From assembly GCA_963704815.1 (NCBI GenBank), contig CAVPHU010000005.1:310001-374000 (forward strand): a DNA stretch of 64,000 nucleotides, written 5' to 3'. Origin of the DNA: DATKWD01 sp963704815 (GTDB taxonomy: Bacteria > Actinomycetota > Acidimicrobiia > Acidimicrobiales > Salinilacustritrichaceae). The position numbers and the translations under genes are program-made. Positions 9,541 to 17,737 of the stretch are shown in pieces. Under the pieces are notes generated by a model. That model was not told where the DNA came from. It made no database searches and was given only the letters and a program-made list of their open reading frames with translations. Position 1 is the first letter of the stretch; the number at the start of each line of letters is the position of its first letter.

Positions 9541-11417
9541 ACCTCGGCCTCGATGGGAGCCGCCGCGTCCTCGAGGTGGCGCTCGACGGTCTCGAGGGCT
9601 GCCAGGAGCTTGTTGACGTGCTGCTGGCGTTGCTGGCTCGACGCCTGGTCGCGCTGCGCGGCCTCCTTGCCGGCCTGGATCGCCTGTCCGTAGGTGCGCT
9701 GGAGCTCGCTCAGCCGCTCGCCGAACTCGTCCCGCAGTTCCCGCTGGACGGTCCGGATCAGGCTGGCGATCTCGTTGCCGACCTCGAACTGCACGTCGTC
9801 GATGAACTGCCGCGACTGCATACGAGCGGTCTGGCGCCGGGCCGCGATCTTGCGCTTGCGTTCGTCGAACAGCTGGATGCCGCCGAAGATCGCACCGGCG
9901 CCGAGCAGCACCGGGTTCGACGCGACGATGGTCGCCGCCGCGGCCGGCAGGAACTGGCCCATCATGCCGAACATGATGAGACCGCCCTGGGCCCCGCGGA
10001 TGCCGGTGAGGCCGCCGCGGGCGACCTTGGTGGCCTTCTTCTCGGGGTCGATGTCCTTGTCGGTCCAGAAGCTGAGGACGTCGATGTCGGCACGTTTGAA
10101 CCCGTCAGCCGGGAGGTGAAGGTCTTCCTCGCCGAGCATCTCGGCGACCTCGCCGGCGATGGCCAGGCGGCCACGCTCGATCTCGGTGACGACCCGCATG
10201 ACGGCTTCGGCCACGCTGCCCTGCAACACCCGGACGATGTCGTCCCACTGCTTCGCCGTGTTGACCTCTTCGACCGCCTGATCGATCTCCCGCCCGACCC
10301 GACGCATGTCGCCACGGAACCGGTGGGTGATCTCGGTCGACAGGTCGGTCATCCGGTCCCCGACCATCTGGGCCCACTTGGCGCCAGGTCCGCGCAGGTG
10401 CTCGAGCTTCTGCTCGGCCTCGCGGAGCTCGGCCATGATGGATTCCTGCCGCGACGGGTCCTCGAGGACCTCGAGCTCGGAGGCGAGCGACGACCGCACG
10501 TGCCCGATCGTCGAGCGCCCCTCGTTGATGGCCCGCGCGGCGGCCAGGTCCTTTGCGGGCTCGATCACGCCGCTCGCGAGGTGCTGCAGGAGCTCGGGAT
10601 ACCCGCTGCGGTCGTTGAGCGCCCGATCGCGCTGTTCGAGCGCCTGGGCTCGCAGGTGGTTCGACACCGGGATCATCGGCAGCTCGATGCCGAGCCCCGC
10701 GAGATGGGCCGCGTTGAGGTCGAAGATCCTGCGCCACTCGGGGTAGAGGTCGGTCTTGGTCTGGGCCATCAGGACCGTCGGGCAGAGATCGGTGGCCTGC
10801 TGGAGGAAGTCGGCCTCGGGCTTGGTCATCTCCTGTGAGCCGTCGGTGACGAAGACCAGACCATCGGCGAACGGGAGGAACGACAGGGTGGCAGCGGCGT
10901 GCCCCGCACCGAGACCACCCATCCCGGGGCTGTCGACGATCACGAGACCGTTCTTGAGGATCGGCGACGGGAGCCCGATGTCGACCCGCTCGACACGACG
11001 CTGGTTGTCGGGGTTGCCCTGCTCGGACGCCCACGACCCGATGTCGTCGACGCTGATGTCGGTCTTGACGAGCTCTTCGCCGTCGCGTTGGCGCACCGTC
11101 GCCGACGGGGTCTCGGCGTGGTGGAGCAGCGTGACCACACAGGTGGCCAGGTCGTCGTCGACCGGGCAGATGCGCTGACCGACGAGTCCGTTGACCAGCG
11201 AGCTCTTTCCCTGCTTGAACTCACCGACGACACAGACGATGGTGGACGGACGTTCGAGGCGGGCCCGCGCCGCCACCGCCCGATCGGCGAGGTCGGCCCG
11301 GTCGACGTGGCCGAGGAGGCCGACCAGTTCGCCGATCGACGTCGAGAGGTCGCGACGTGCCTGCGCCGCAGGATCCGACGGTTCCTGGGCCGGAGCGGTG
11401 GTCTGCGTCTCGGTCAT
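9531..11417 (-). CDS. Dynamin-like GTPase, IniA-like
   Basis: 628 residues, close to mycobacterial IniA (about 640). P-loop GEFKQGKSS (65-73), G3 DSPGMGG, G4 TKTD. Long helical segments flank a hydrophobic stretch (IMFGMMGQFLPAAAATIVAS, then NPVLLGAGAIFGG) that would be the membrane-inserting paddle. The C-terminus is a Gln-rich helix. It probably works at the inner face of the cell membrane in fusion or repair, together with the IniC-like protein encoded next. No iniB-like gene precedes it; an MFS transporter gene lies 51 bases upstream. Confidence 0.83.
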   Translation of the reverse strand: MTETQTTAPAQEPSDPAAQARRDLSTSIGELVGLLGHVDRADLADRAVAARARLERPSTIVCVVGEFKQGKSSLVNGLVGQRICPVDDDLATCVVTLLHHAETPSATVRQRDGEELVKTDISVDDIGSWASEQGNPDNQRRVERVDIGLPSPILKNGLVIVDSPGMGGLGAGHAAATLSFLPFADGLVFVTDGSQEMTKPEADFLQQATDLCPTVLMAQTKTDLYPEWRRIFDLNAAHLAGLGIELPMIPVSNHLRAQALEQRDRALNDRSGYPELLQHLASGVIEPAKDLAAARAINEGRSTIGHVRSSLASELEVLEDPSRQESIMAELREAEQKLEHLRGPGAKWAQMVGDRMTDLSTEITHRFRGDMRRVGREIDQAVEEVNTAKQWDDIVRVLQGSVAEAVMRVVTEIERGRLAIAGEVAEMLGEEDLHLPADGFKRADIDVLSFWTDKDIDPEKKATKVARGGLTGIRGAQGGLIMFGMMGQFLPAAAATIVASNPVLLGAGAIFGGIQLFDERKRKIAARRQTARMQSRQFIDDVQFEVGNEIASLIRTVQRELRDEFGERLSELQRTYGQAIQAGKEAAQRDQASSQQRQQHVNKLLAALETVERHLEDAAAPIEAEVWS

Positions 11418-11468
11418 CTGAGCCTCATCATGCCAACTGCGCCGAAACCATTGCCGATCCGCAGCTCC

Positions 11469-12851
11469 TCACATGAACGCGGCCAGGGGATCGCCTTCGG
11501 ACTCGGCGGCCACGGTTGCGATGTCGTCGTCGATGGTCGTGGCTCCCCGGGTCATCAGCAGCCCGCCGACGATGCCGGTCGGACCCATGGCTGCCAGGCC
11601 CCATCGGATGTCGTAGGCCTCGGCGATGGCGCCGACGATCACCCCTCCGGCGATCCCGCCCATGACCGCGACCATGAGGCCGAGCAACGAGAACATGAGC
11701 GGTCGGAGCCGAGGCGGGCTGATGGCCGACAGGGCCGTGTAGAGCGGCGCGATCCCCACCTGGAGGCACAACAGGCCGACCCACGCGGCCGGCACGAACC
11801 ACCACACGGACGGCAGGAACACCGCGAAGGACAGCAGCACCGAGAACACGGCGATCGCCGCACCGACCATCCGCACCGCCCTGGGAGGGGACTGATCGAA
11901 GATCCGTTCACCGACGTTGCCCCCGATGAGGGTGCCCAGCAGCGACGCCGACGCGAGGATCATGCCGACGATGGCGCGGCCGCTGGCGTCGATGCCGTAT
12001 TCGCGTTCGAGGAAGATGTTCACGAAGGCGACCACGCCGACGAGCCCGAAGCCGAGGATCCCGATGCCGAGGATCTGGCGCTGGAACGTGGGGATCCTCA
12101 ACAGCCTCCGGACCGCTTCACGGAAGTTCATCCCCGAGGGGGCGCCCGTCACCGTCAGCATCGAGCCCGCGAGTCCGCGGACCATCTGGTTCTCGGGCTC
12201 CTTCAGTCGCCGGCTGGCGATCAGGGCGATCACGCTCGGGACCGTGAGCACCGGAAACGCCCAGCGCCAGACATCGGGACCGTTGCCGGCGAAGAACGCG
12301 ATGGCGAAGGCCAGGGCCGGGCCGAGCATGCCGCCGACCGGGTTGGCTGCACCATGGATGGCCAGCACCCGATTCCACGAGTTGGGCGGGTAGTAGTCGG
12401 TGAGCAGCGACTTGCCGACCGGCTCGACACCCGACTTGCCGATGCCCACCCCGAAGCGGGCCAGGAAGAACAGCGGCAGCCGGATCGCGAACGTGGTGGC
12501 CAGGCTCATCACGCTCCAGGCCGCCGCGGACCACCGGAGAATCCGTCCCCGGTCGACCTTCGTGCCCAGGTAGCCGATGGGCACCGCCAGCAGCACCAGC
12601 GCGGTGACCTGCACCCCGACCAGCAGACCGAAGGTCTGGTCGTTCATCCCGAAGTACTCCTGCACGTTCGGGCCGAACACGCCGAGGACGGCGCGATCGA
12701 GTTCGTCGACGACGTTGAGCGACGTGATGATCACCAGCGGGTACCAGCCCACCTGCTCGGTGATGGTTCGCAGCGGCGGGCCTTCGCCCGGCGAGAGCAG
12801 GGCCTTGACCTTGGCCCAGCCGCCCCGCGAGGCCTCGATCGGTTGGGTCAT
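11469..12851 (-). CDS. Major facilitator superfamily transporter
   Basis: 460 residues with about 12 hydrophobic helices. The loop after helix 2 has the MFS signature form (YLGTKVDRGRILRWSAAAW), and FFLARFGVGIGKSGVEPVGK resembles the helix 4-5 region of Spinster-type MFS proteins. The substrate cannot be read from sequence. It starts 19 bases after the seleno-GPx gene and is probably in the same transcript. Confidence 0.85.
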   Translation of the reverse strand: MTQPIEASRGGWAKVKALLSPGEGPPLRTITEQVGWYPLVIITSLNVVDELDRAVLGVFGPNVQEYFGMNDQTFGLLVGVQVTALVLLAVPIGYLGTKVDRGRILRWSAAAWSVMSLATTFAIRLPLFFLARFGVGIGKSGVEPVGKSLLTDYYPPNSWNRVLAIHGAANPVGGMLGPALAFAIAFFAGNGPDVWRWAFPVLTVPSVIALIASRRLKEPENQMVRGLAGSMLTVTGAPSGMNFREAVRRLLRIPTFQRQILGIGILGFGLVGVVAFVNIFLEREYGIDASGRAIVGMILASASLLGTLIGGNVGERIFDQSPPRAVRMVGAAIAVFSVLLSFAVFLPSVWWFVPAAWVGLLCLQVGIAPLYTALSAISPPRLRPLMFSLLGLMVAVMGGIAGGVIVGAIAEAYDIRWGLAAMGPTGIVGGLLMTRGATTIDDDIATVAAESEGDPLAAFM

Positions 12852-12870
12852 CGGCCGCCCTCGGTCCGGA

Positions 12871-13353
12871 TCAGCCGAGGTGCTGGGGAAGCTCCTCGGC
12901 GATCTGCTCGGGGGTCACCATCGGCTCGAACCGGGCCACGACCGAGCCGTCGCGTCCGATGAGGAACTTGGTGAAGTTCCAGGCGATGTCGGGGGTGTCG
13001 CCGTCGCCCGGCTGAGACTCCTTGAGCCAGGCGTAGAGCGGCGCCGCCCCGTCGCCGTTGACCTCGATCTTCGCGAACAGCGGGAACGTCGCGTCGTACT
13101 TGCTCGTCGCGAACTCGAGGATCTGTTCGTCGGTGCCGGGTTCCTGCGCCCCGAACTGGTTGCAGGGGAAGCCGAGGACGGCGAATCCGTTGTCCTTGTT
13201 GTCTTCGTGGAGCGTACGCAGACCTGCGTACTGGGGCGTCAGCCCTCACTCACTCGCGACGTTGACGACGAGGCACACCGTGTTCTCGTAGTCGGAGAAG
13301 TCGACCTGATCACCCTGGATCGAGGTCATGGTGAAGTCCTGGAACGTGGTCAT
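12871..13353 (-). CDS. Glutathione peroxidase-family selenoprotein (Sec36)
   Basis: 160 residues if the in-frame TGA at 13246-13248 is read as selenocysteine. The context NVASE-U-GLTPQYAGLR matches the family site NVASxCGLTPQY, with the TGA exactly at the peroxidatic residue. The other tetrad members are intact: Gln66 in GFPCNQFG, Trp125 and Asn126 in AWNFTKFL. The frame is continuous and family-like from ATG 13353 to the TGA stop at 12871, so no decay is visible. It reduces hydroperoxides; in bacteria the electron donor is often thioredoxin. A SECIS hairpin begins 14 bases after the TGA. It lies in a minus-strand run after an acyltransferase and before an MFS gene. Confidence 0.93.
13214..13231 (-). 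promoter_or_regulatory. SECIS element of the glutathione peroxidase gene
   Basis: Perfect inverted repeat GTACGC-AGGTCT-GCGTAC on the coding strand, starting 14 bases after the TGA. Its tip GCAGGTCTGC is the same as the SelB-binding tip of the E. coli fdhF SECIS (recalled from the literature). It lies inside the coding frame (YAGLR), as bacterial SECIS elements do. Confidence 0.9.
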
Positions 13354-13372
13354 GGGCCATGACTCTAGAACG

Positions 13373-13948
13373 TCACGCCCGCGGCTCGTCTCGCAACCTC
13401 GGCTCGGTCTTGTTGCTCGGCCTCACCCCGGCCTTGTCGGCGTAGAACGCGCGGATCAGGTCCATGTCGGCGCCGATGTCGCCCGTCGGGTGGATCACCG
13501 GACCGAACCCGCCGGTCCGGGTCGGACCGTCGAGGTACGACAGGACGATCGGGACCTCGGCCTCCTGGGCGATGCGGTAGAAGCCCGTCTTCCAGTAGTC
13601 GCCTTTCGCCCGTGTGCCCTCGGCGGGGACGAGGATGGCCAACGACGCCGACGAGCCGGCATCGGTGGCCAGGTCGGCGACGAGTGATCCGGGATCGACG
13701 CGGTCGACCGGCACCCCACCGAGCGCCCTCAGAAGCGGTCGGAACGGACCGGCGAACATCTCCTTCTTTCCCAGCCACCGAAGGGAGAGGTCGCTGAGCC
13801 ACGCCATGGCCAGCATGAGAGGGAAGTCCCAGTTCGAGGTGTGCGGGGCGGCGACGACCACGGCCACCGGCACCCCCTCGGGGGGCTTGCCGGACAGGCG
13901 GTATCGAGCCACGAACAGCACGATGCGGGCGAGGAGGCGCTTGATCAA
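13373..13948 (-). CDS. PlsC-type 1-acylglycerol-phosphate acyltransferase family
   Basis: 191 residues from the TTG at 13948; a longer reading into the upstream gene looks non-coding. Catalytic HTSNWD (HX4D) motif near the N-terminus, then GGVPVDR, the EGTR motif (ILVPAEGTRAKG) and PIVLSYLD. It transfers acyl groups to lysophospholipid or a related acceptor at the membrane. The start is 16 bases after the enoyl-CoA hydratase stop and the end is 19 bases before the seleno-GPx start, so the genes are probably co-transcribed. A TTG start is less common and should be confirmed. Confidence 0.82.
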   Translation of the reverse strand: MIKRLLARIVLFVARYRLSGKPPEGVPVAVVVAAPHTSNWDFPLMLAMAWLSDLSLRWLGKKEMFAGPFRPLLRALGGVPVDRVDPGSLVADLATDAGSSASLAILVPAEGTRAKGDYWKTGFYRIAQEAEVPIVLSYLDGPTRTGGFGPVIHPTGDIGADMDLIRAFYADKAGVRPSNKTEPRLRDEPRA

Positions 13949-13964
13949 ACGAACGTACCCGGCA

Positions 13965-14747
13965 TCAGAGGTTGCGGTTGACGTAGTCGCGGGCGGCGTC
14001 GAGTTGCTCGCGGTCGCGCAGCGACGTCTGCATGTGATCGGGATCACCCCAAGCGGCCACCATGCCCGGATGGCCCCGACCGAGCGCGGCGGTCATCGCC
14101 CGGGTCATGGCGAGAGGACCGGCCGGCATGGCCACCAACTCGGCCACGCAGTGCTCGACCGCGTCGTCGAGGTCGGCGCGCGGGACCAGCCTCTGAACGA
14201 AGCCGGTGCGGTGGAGCTCGTCGGCGTCGACGGCCCGGCCGGTCATCACCCAGTCGCGGGTCATCGGCAACCCGACCTCACGCACGAGCAGGGGGACGCC
14301 CGCCCAGGTGAGCGGGATCCCGATGGCCAGCTCGGGGATGCGGAGCACCGTGTCATCCCCGGCGACGCGGATGTCGCAGGCTGCGGCGAGGAGCGCAGCG
14401 CCCCCGATGACATGACCGTGGAGGCGGCCCACCGTCGCCTGAGGAATGCGATCGAACTGATCGAGCACCCGTTGCCAGGCACCGGTGCGATGACGCCGGA
14501 TCGCCCAGTCGGTGTCGAGGTCGGCGTAGGCCGTCGCCCGGAGGTCGGCGCCGGCCGAGAAGGCCCGCCCGGCACCGGCCAGCACCAGGACCCCGACCTC
14601 GGGGCGCTCCTCGAGCTCGTGGAGTGCTGCCGCCAGGCCGCTGCGGACACCTTCGTCGAGGGCATTGAGCGCGTCGGGTCGATTCAGCGTGAGTCGGGCG
14701 ACCGCACCGTCGACGGTGAACGCGACCGGCGGGTCGGGCTCGGCCAC
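13965..14747 (-). CDS. Enoyl-CoA hydratase/isomerase family protein
   Basis: 260 residues from GTG 14747, two bases after the P450 stop. Crotonase features: LTLNRPDALNALD, AGRAFSAGADLRA (oxyanion hole), GRLHGHVIGGAALLAAACDIRVA and LAIGIPLTWAGVPLLVREVG. It probably hydrates or isomerises a CoA-bound substrate. The position where typical hydratases have a catalytic Glu is not obvious (IGIPLTWAG), so the exact reaction is open. Coupling to a P450 suggests oxidation of a fatty acid or terpenoid side chain, which is inference. Confidence 0.8.
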   Translation of the reverse strand: MAEPDPPVAFTVDGAVARLTLNRPDALNALDEGVRSGLAAALHELEERPEVGVLVLAGAGRAFSAGADLRATAYADLDTDWAIRRHRTGAWQRVLDQFDRIPQATVGRLHGHVIGGAALLAAACDIRVAGDDTVLRIPELAIGIPLTWAGVPLLVREVGLPMTRDWVMTGRAVDADELHRTGFVQRLVPRADLDDAVEHCVAELVAMPAGPLAMTRAMTAALGRGHPGMVAAWGDPDHMQTSLRDREQLDAARDYVNRNL

Positions 14748-14749
14748 GG

Positions 14750-15955
14750 TCAGGCGGTGCGCAACACGTGGAGCGGCAGCTCGCGCGGTCCGCGGACCTG
14801 ACCGGTCGACCAACGGACGGTGTGGGACAGGTCGAGCTCGAAGTCGGGGATGCGCTCCATCCAGACCTCGAGGGCGACGTTCATCTCCATCCGGGCGAGG
14901 TTGGACCCCACGCACCGGTGGATGCCGAGGCCGAACGCGAGGTGACGGTTGTGCTCGCGGTCGAGCACGACGTCGTGCGGCTGGTCGAAGGCCTTGGGGT
15001 CGCGATTGGCGGCTGGGAACGGCAACAGCGTCCAGTCGCCCGCCTTCATCTCGACCTCGCCGACCTGCACGTCCTCGGCCACGATGCGGGCCATCGTGAC
15101 CGGCGCGTAGTAGCGGAGGAACTCCTCGACGGCCACCGGCATGAGCTCGGGCTCGTCGACGAGCCGCTGACGGTGCTCCGGGGTCTGGGCCAGGTGCCAG
15201 AGGCTGGCACCGATGGCGGACCACGTGGTGTCGATGCCGGCGATGAGAAGCAGGCCGATCGTGCCGCCGATGTGATCGTCGGTGAGCGGGGCACCGTCGA
15301 GTTCCTGTTCGAGGAGGAACCCGATCAGGTCGTCCTGTTTGGTCTCACGGTGCGACGCCACCGCCTTGCTCAGATAGAAGAACAGGGTGTCCTCGGGGTC
15401 TCGGGGCGGGTTCTGGCCCGGCTCCTCGAGGATCCGACGGATGAACTCGCGGAACTTGTCGCCATCGGATTCGGGAAGCCCCAGCATCTTGGCGATCACC
15501 CGGACCGGGATGTGCTGGGTGTACCCCACGGCGGCGTCGACCGGATCGTCGCCACTCGCGAGCAGTTGGTCGATCAACTCGTGACAGATGGCTCGGGTGT
15601 CGTCGCGCCAGCGATCGACGGCCTGAGGGGCGAACGCCGGCAGCAGGATGCGTCGGGCCTCGGCGTGGAACGGTGGGTCGGACGTGATGGGTGGTGCGAA
15701 CCCGCGTGGCCGGAGACCCTCGGGCTTGAAGTCCGAAACGATGATGCTCTCGGAGGTGAAGTGCTCGGTGTCCTTGGCGATCTGACTCACGTCGTCGTGC
15801 TCGACCGGGAACCAGCAGCCACCGAACCGCTCGGTGTGAGCGACCGGGCACCCCTCCCGGAGCTCTTCCCACACCTCGGGTGCCGCTGCCGCGTAGTCGG
15901 GGTGGGTGTGATCGAAATCGGTCGCCCAATCGGCGACCGGGGGCCGTGTGCTCAT
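14750..15955 (-). CDS. Cytochrome P450
   Basis: 401 residues, the usual size of a soluble bacterial P450. I-helix AGIDTT (239-244), K-helix ExxR (E278, R281) and haem loop FGLGIHRCVG with Cys348 as iron ligand. It is a monooxygenase needing ferredoxin and reductase, neither encoded nearby. First gene of the minus-strand run; the promoter region at 15956-16024 is shared with the divergent arsC-like gene and holds palindromes that could be operators. The substrate cannot be read from sequence. Confidence 0.93.
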   Translation of the reverse strand: MSTRPPVADWATDFDHTHPDYAAAAPEVWEELREGCPVAHTERFGGCWFPVEHDDVSQIAKDTEHFTSESIIVSDFKPEGLRPRGFAPPITSDPPFHAEARRILLPAFAPQAVDRWRDDTRAICHELIDQLLASGDDPVDAAVGYTQHIPVRVIAKMLGLPESDGDKFREFIRRILEEPGQNPPRDPEDTLFFYLSKAVASHRETKQDDLIGFLLEQELDGAPLTDDHIGGTIGLLLIAGIDTTWSAIGASLWHLAQTPEHRQRLVDEPELMPVAVEEFLRYYAPVTMARIVAEDVQVGEVEMKAGDWTLLPFPAANRDPKAFDQPHDVVLDREHNRHLAFGLGIHRCVGSNLARMEMNVALEVWMERIPDFELDLSHTVRWSTGQVRGPRELPLHVLRTA

Positions 15956-15963
15956 GGCGGTGA

Positions 15964-15990
15964 GGATAACGCTCGTTATGAACGTTGTCC
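15964..15990. promoter_or_regulatory. Nested palindromes between P450 and arsC-like genes
   Basis: ATAACG-CT-CGTTAT (15966-15979) is a perfect 14-base palindrome. It overlaps a longer imperfect one with arms GGATAACG (15964-15971) and CGTTGTCC (15983-15990), matching at 7 of 8 positions. Size and form suit a TetR-family operator controlling one or both divergent genes. No regulator gene is adjacent. Confidence 0.5.
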
Positions 15991-16024
15991 TCTCTCCGCC
16001 GGCCGGCCTCTACGATGCTGGCCC

Positions 16025-16384
16025 ATGGCGCACATCACCGTTCTGCACAACAAGCACTGAGGGTCGTCCAAAACAGCCTTGGCGGTCGCCGAGGAGCAAG
16101 GCGTCGAGATCGACGTCGTCGAGTACATGAAGGACAAGCCGACCCGCGACGATCTCGTCGACATCGTGGGCAAGCTCGAGGACCCGGTGGCCGATCTGGT
16201 GCGCAAGGACAGCCAGTTCAAGAAGCTCGAACTCGATGCCGACGACTACGTCGAGGCCGATGCGGTGGTGGAGCTGCTCGTGGCCTACCCGCGGCTGATC
16301 CAACGTCCGGTCCTGGTGCGAGACGACAAGGCGATCATCGGCCGGCCCAAGGACCGCATCGCACCGTTCTTGAACGGCGACTGA
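16025..16384 (+). CDS. ArsC/Spx-family arsenate reductase-like selenoprotein (Sec12)
   Basis: 119 residues if the TGA at 16058-16060 is Sec. N-terminus ITVLHNKH-U-GSSKTALAV matches the ArsC site ITIYHNPRCSKSRxTL, the TGA replacing the catalytic cysteine. The C-terminal half is typical of the family (LIQRPVLVRDDKAIIGRP). The frame is open on both sides of the TGA and about normal for the ~115-residue family. It may reduce arsenate or act as another thioredoxin-fold oxidoreductase; no other ars genes are nearby. A SECIS hairpin begins 16 bases after the TGA. Divergent from the P450 gene. Confidence 0.9.
16077..16094 (+). promoter_or_regulatory. SECIS element of the arsC-like gene
   Basis: Hairpin CCTTGGC-GGTC-GCCGAGG: seven pairs including one G-T wobble, four-base loop starting with G, loop 23 bases after the TGA. 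The core GGCGGTCGCC is identical in two other selenoprotein genes in the window. Confidence 0.85.
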
Positions 16385-16431
16385 TCAGTTCTTGAACGGC
16401 GACTGATCAGTTCTTGAACGGCGACTGATCA
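16366..16431. repeat. Three tandem copies of a 22-base unit
   Basis: Unit GTTCTTGAACGGCGACTGAT + CA repeats perfectly at 16366-16387, 16388-16409 and 16410-16431. The first copy holds the last codons and stop of the arsC-like gene; the stop codon of the convergent GNAT gene is inside the last copy. Each unit contains GTTC/GAAC arms and the palindrome CTGATCAG. Too short and too tightly packed to be CRISPR. Confidence 0.95.
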
Positions 16432-17022
16432 GCGCGGCTCGCGACGCATCGGGGTCATCACCGGTCCGTCGTCGCCGCCGAGGCGGAACTCACCGATCTC
16501 GACGAACCCGTGGCGGCGGTAGAACCCGAGGTTGCGCGGGTTCGACGACTCGAGGTGCACGGCGAAGTTGCCTTCGTCGGCCATGCGGAGACCGGGCTGC
16601 ATGAGCGCGGCCCCGACGCCGTTCCCCTGTGCCGCCGGGTCGACGCCGGCGATGCCCAGATACACGTGGGGATCGTCGCCCAGGTACTCGATCGTACGAC
16701 CGAGCTCGGTGAGACCGGGTTCGGCTCGATCGCCGATGTGACGGCCGACGCAGGCGAACAGTGGCCCGAGGTCGCGCTCGCCGAGCGCATGACGGTCCGG
16801 AGGTGCCCACAGGGTCGCCCCCGTGTTCCCCGGTGCGACATAGACGTGTCCGAGCGCGAAGTAGCGGTCAGTGAAGAACTCCAGGAAGTCGCCGAGCGCG
16901 CCGGCGTAGTCGGGCGCCTTGGCGAAGAGCCACCGTTGAACCGGGTCGTCGAGGAAGGCGTGGGTCAGGGTCGAGGCCACGGCGGGGAGGTCGGCCCTGG
17001 TGGCGTGCACGATCCGAGTCAT
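16429..17022 (-). CDS. GNAT-family N-acetyltransferase
   Basis: 197 residues from ATG 17022, which overlaps the YgfZ stop as ATGA; the longer upstream reading is shadow. Acetyl-CoA loop VDPAAQGNGVGAALMQPGL, then NLGFYRRHGFVEIGEF, the usual C-terminal GNAT motif. The substrate is unknown. Its translational coupling to ygfZ may only reflect dense packing. The stop lies in the 22-base tandem repeat. Confidence 0.83.
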   Translation of the reverse strand: MTRIVHATRADLPAVASTLTHAFLDDPVQRWLFAKAPDYAGALGDFLEFFTDRYFALGHVYVAPGNTGATLWAPPDRHALGERDLGPLFACVGRHIGDRAEPGLTELGRTIEYLGDDPHVYLGIAGVDPAAQGNGVGAALMQPGLRMADEGNFAVHLESSNPRNLGFYRRHGFVEIGEFRLGGDDGPVMTPMRREPR

Positions 17023-17717
17023 GGGAGCGCCTCGACCGCGCACGCACGTCGGTCCACCGAGGCGGTGGGTCCGTCGAGCTTGCGGGAGACGCTCGCCAGC
17101 GCCACCCAACCGTCCCCGGCCGACATCGACGTCGTCACTCGACCCACGGCTTCGACCCCTACCTCGACCGGCGCATCGACCGCCGGGGCGTCACCCTGGC
17201 CGCGGAGGCGCACCAATCGGGTCGGCGCGGTCCCGCCGCGGCTGTCCATCCGGGCCACGAGCTCCTGGCCGACGAAACACCCCTTGGTGAAGTCGACCGC
17301 TGCGTCGACGAGGCCGGTCGACGCCGCCAGGTCGCCGGGCTGGATGTCGACCCCGAGGGCCGGCACGCCGGCTTCGATCCGTTCGAGTTCGGTCCGGCCG
17401 CCGCCCGTCACGTCGGCCTCGAGCGAGATCGAGCAGTCGGTGCGCAGCTTGAACCGTGCCAAGCGGGTGTGCAGCGCGTCACCGAACCCGGCGTCGGCGA
17501 TCAGCTCGAAGCGTTCGGGAGCGACCCGGTGGATGCGGACCAGTGCGTCGAGCTTGCCATCGGGAGAGAGGACGAACGACCACACCCATCCGCCCTCCGG
17601 GATCGACGTGACGGCCTGGCTGACCTGCCCGTGCAGGAACACGGCGGCCTCCGGTCCATCGACCACCACGACGTCGTACGGGTCGGGGAGCAGCGAGTCG
17701 GGAGCGGGTGCGGTCAT
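17019..17717 (-). CDS. ygfZ: YgfZ/GcvT-like folate-binding protein
   Basis: 232 residues. The motif KGCFVGQE (145-152, with the essential Cys147) followed by LVARMDSRG is the signature of YgfZ, a tetrahydrofolate-dependent helper for iron-sulfur cluster assembly and repair. N-terminal LHGQVSQAV fits the GcvT-like fold. The protein is shorter than E. coli YgfZ (about 326), as is usual for actinobacterial forms. Coupled to the downstream GNAT gene; divergent from the sterol desaturase-like gene. Confidence 0.88.
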   Translation of the reverse strand: MTAPAPDSLLPDPYDVVVVDGPEAAVFLHGQVSQAVTSIPEGGWVWSFVLSPDGKLDALVRIHRVAPERFELIADAGFGDALHTRLARFKLRTDCSISLEADVTGGGRTELERIEAGVPALGVDIQPGDLAASTGLVDAAVDFTKGCFVGQELVARMDSRGGTAPTRLVRLRGQGDAPAVDAPVEVGVEAVGRVTTSMSAGDGWVALASVSRKLDGPTASVDRRACAVEALP

Positions 17718-17737
17718 GGGCGCCCGAGCGTATCGAC

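Noticed and set aside
10899..12962. 687-codon plus-strand frame opposite the IniA and MFS genes
   Set aside because: His/Arg/Asp-rich antisense shadow of a high-GC gene.
13246..13248. TGA read as a true stop, making the GPx gene a pseudogene
   Set aside because: The TGA is exactly at the catalytic residue, the rest is intact, and a SECIS hairpin follows.
16366..16431. CRISPR array
   Set aside because: Copies are adjacent without spacers and derive from the end of a gene.
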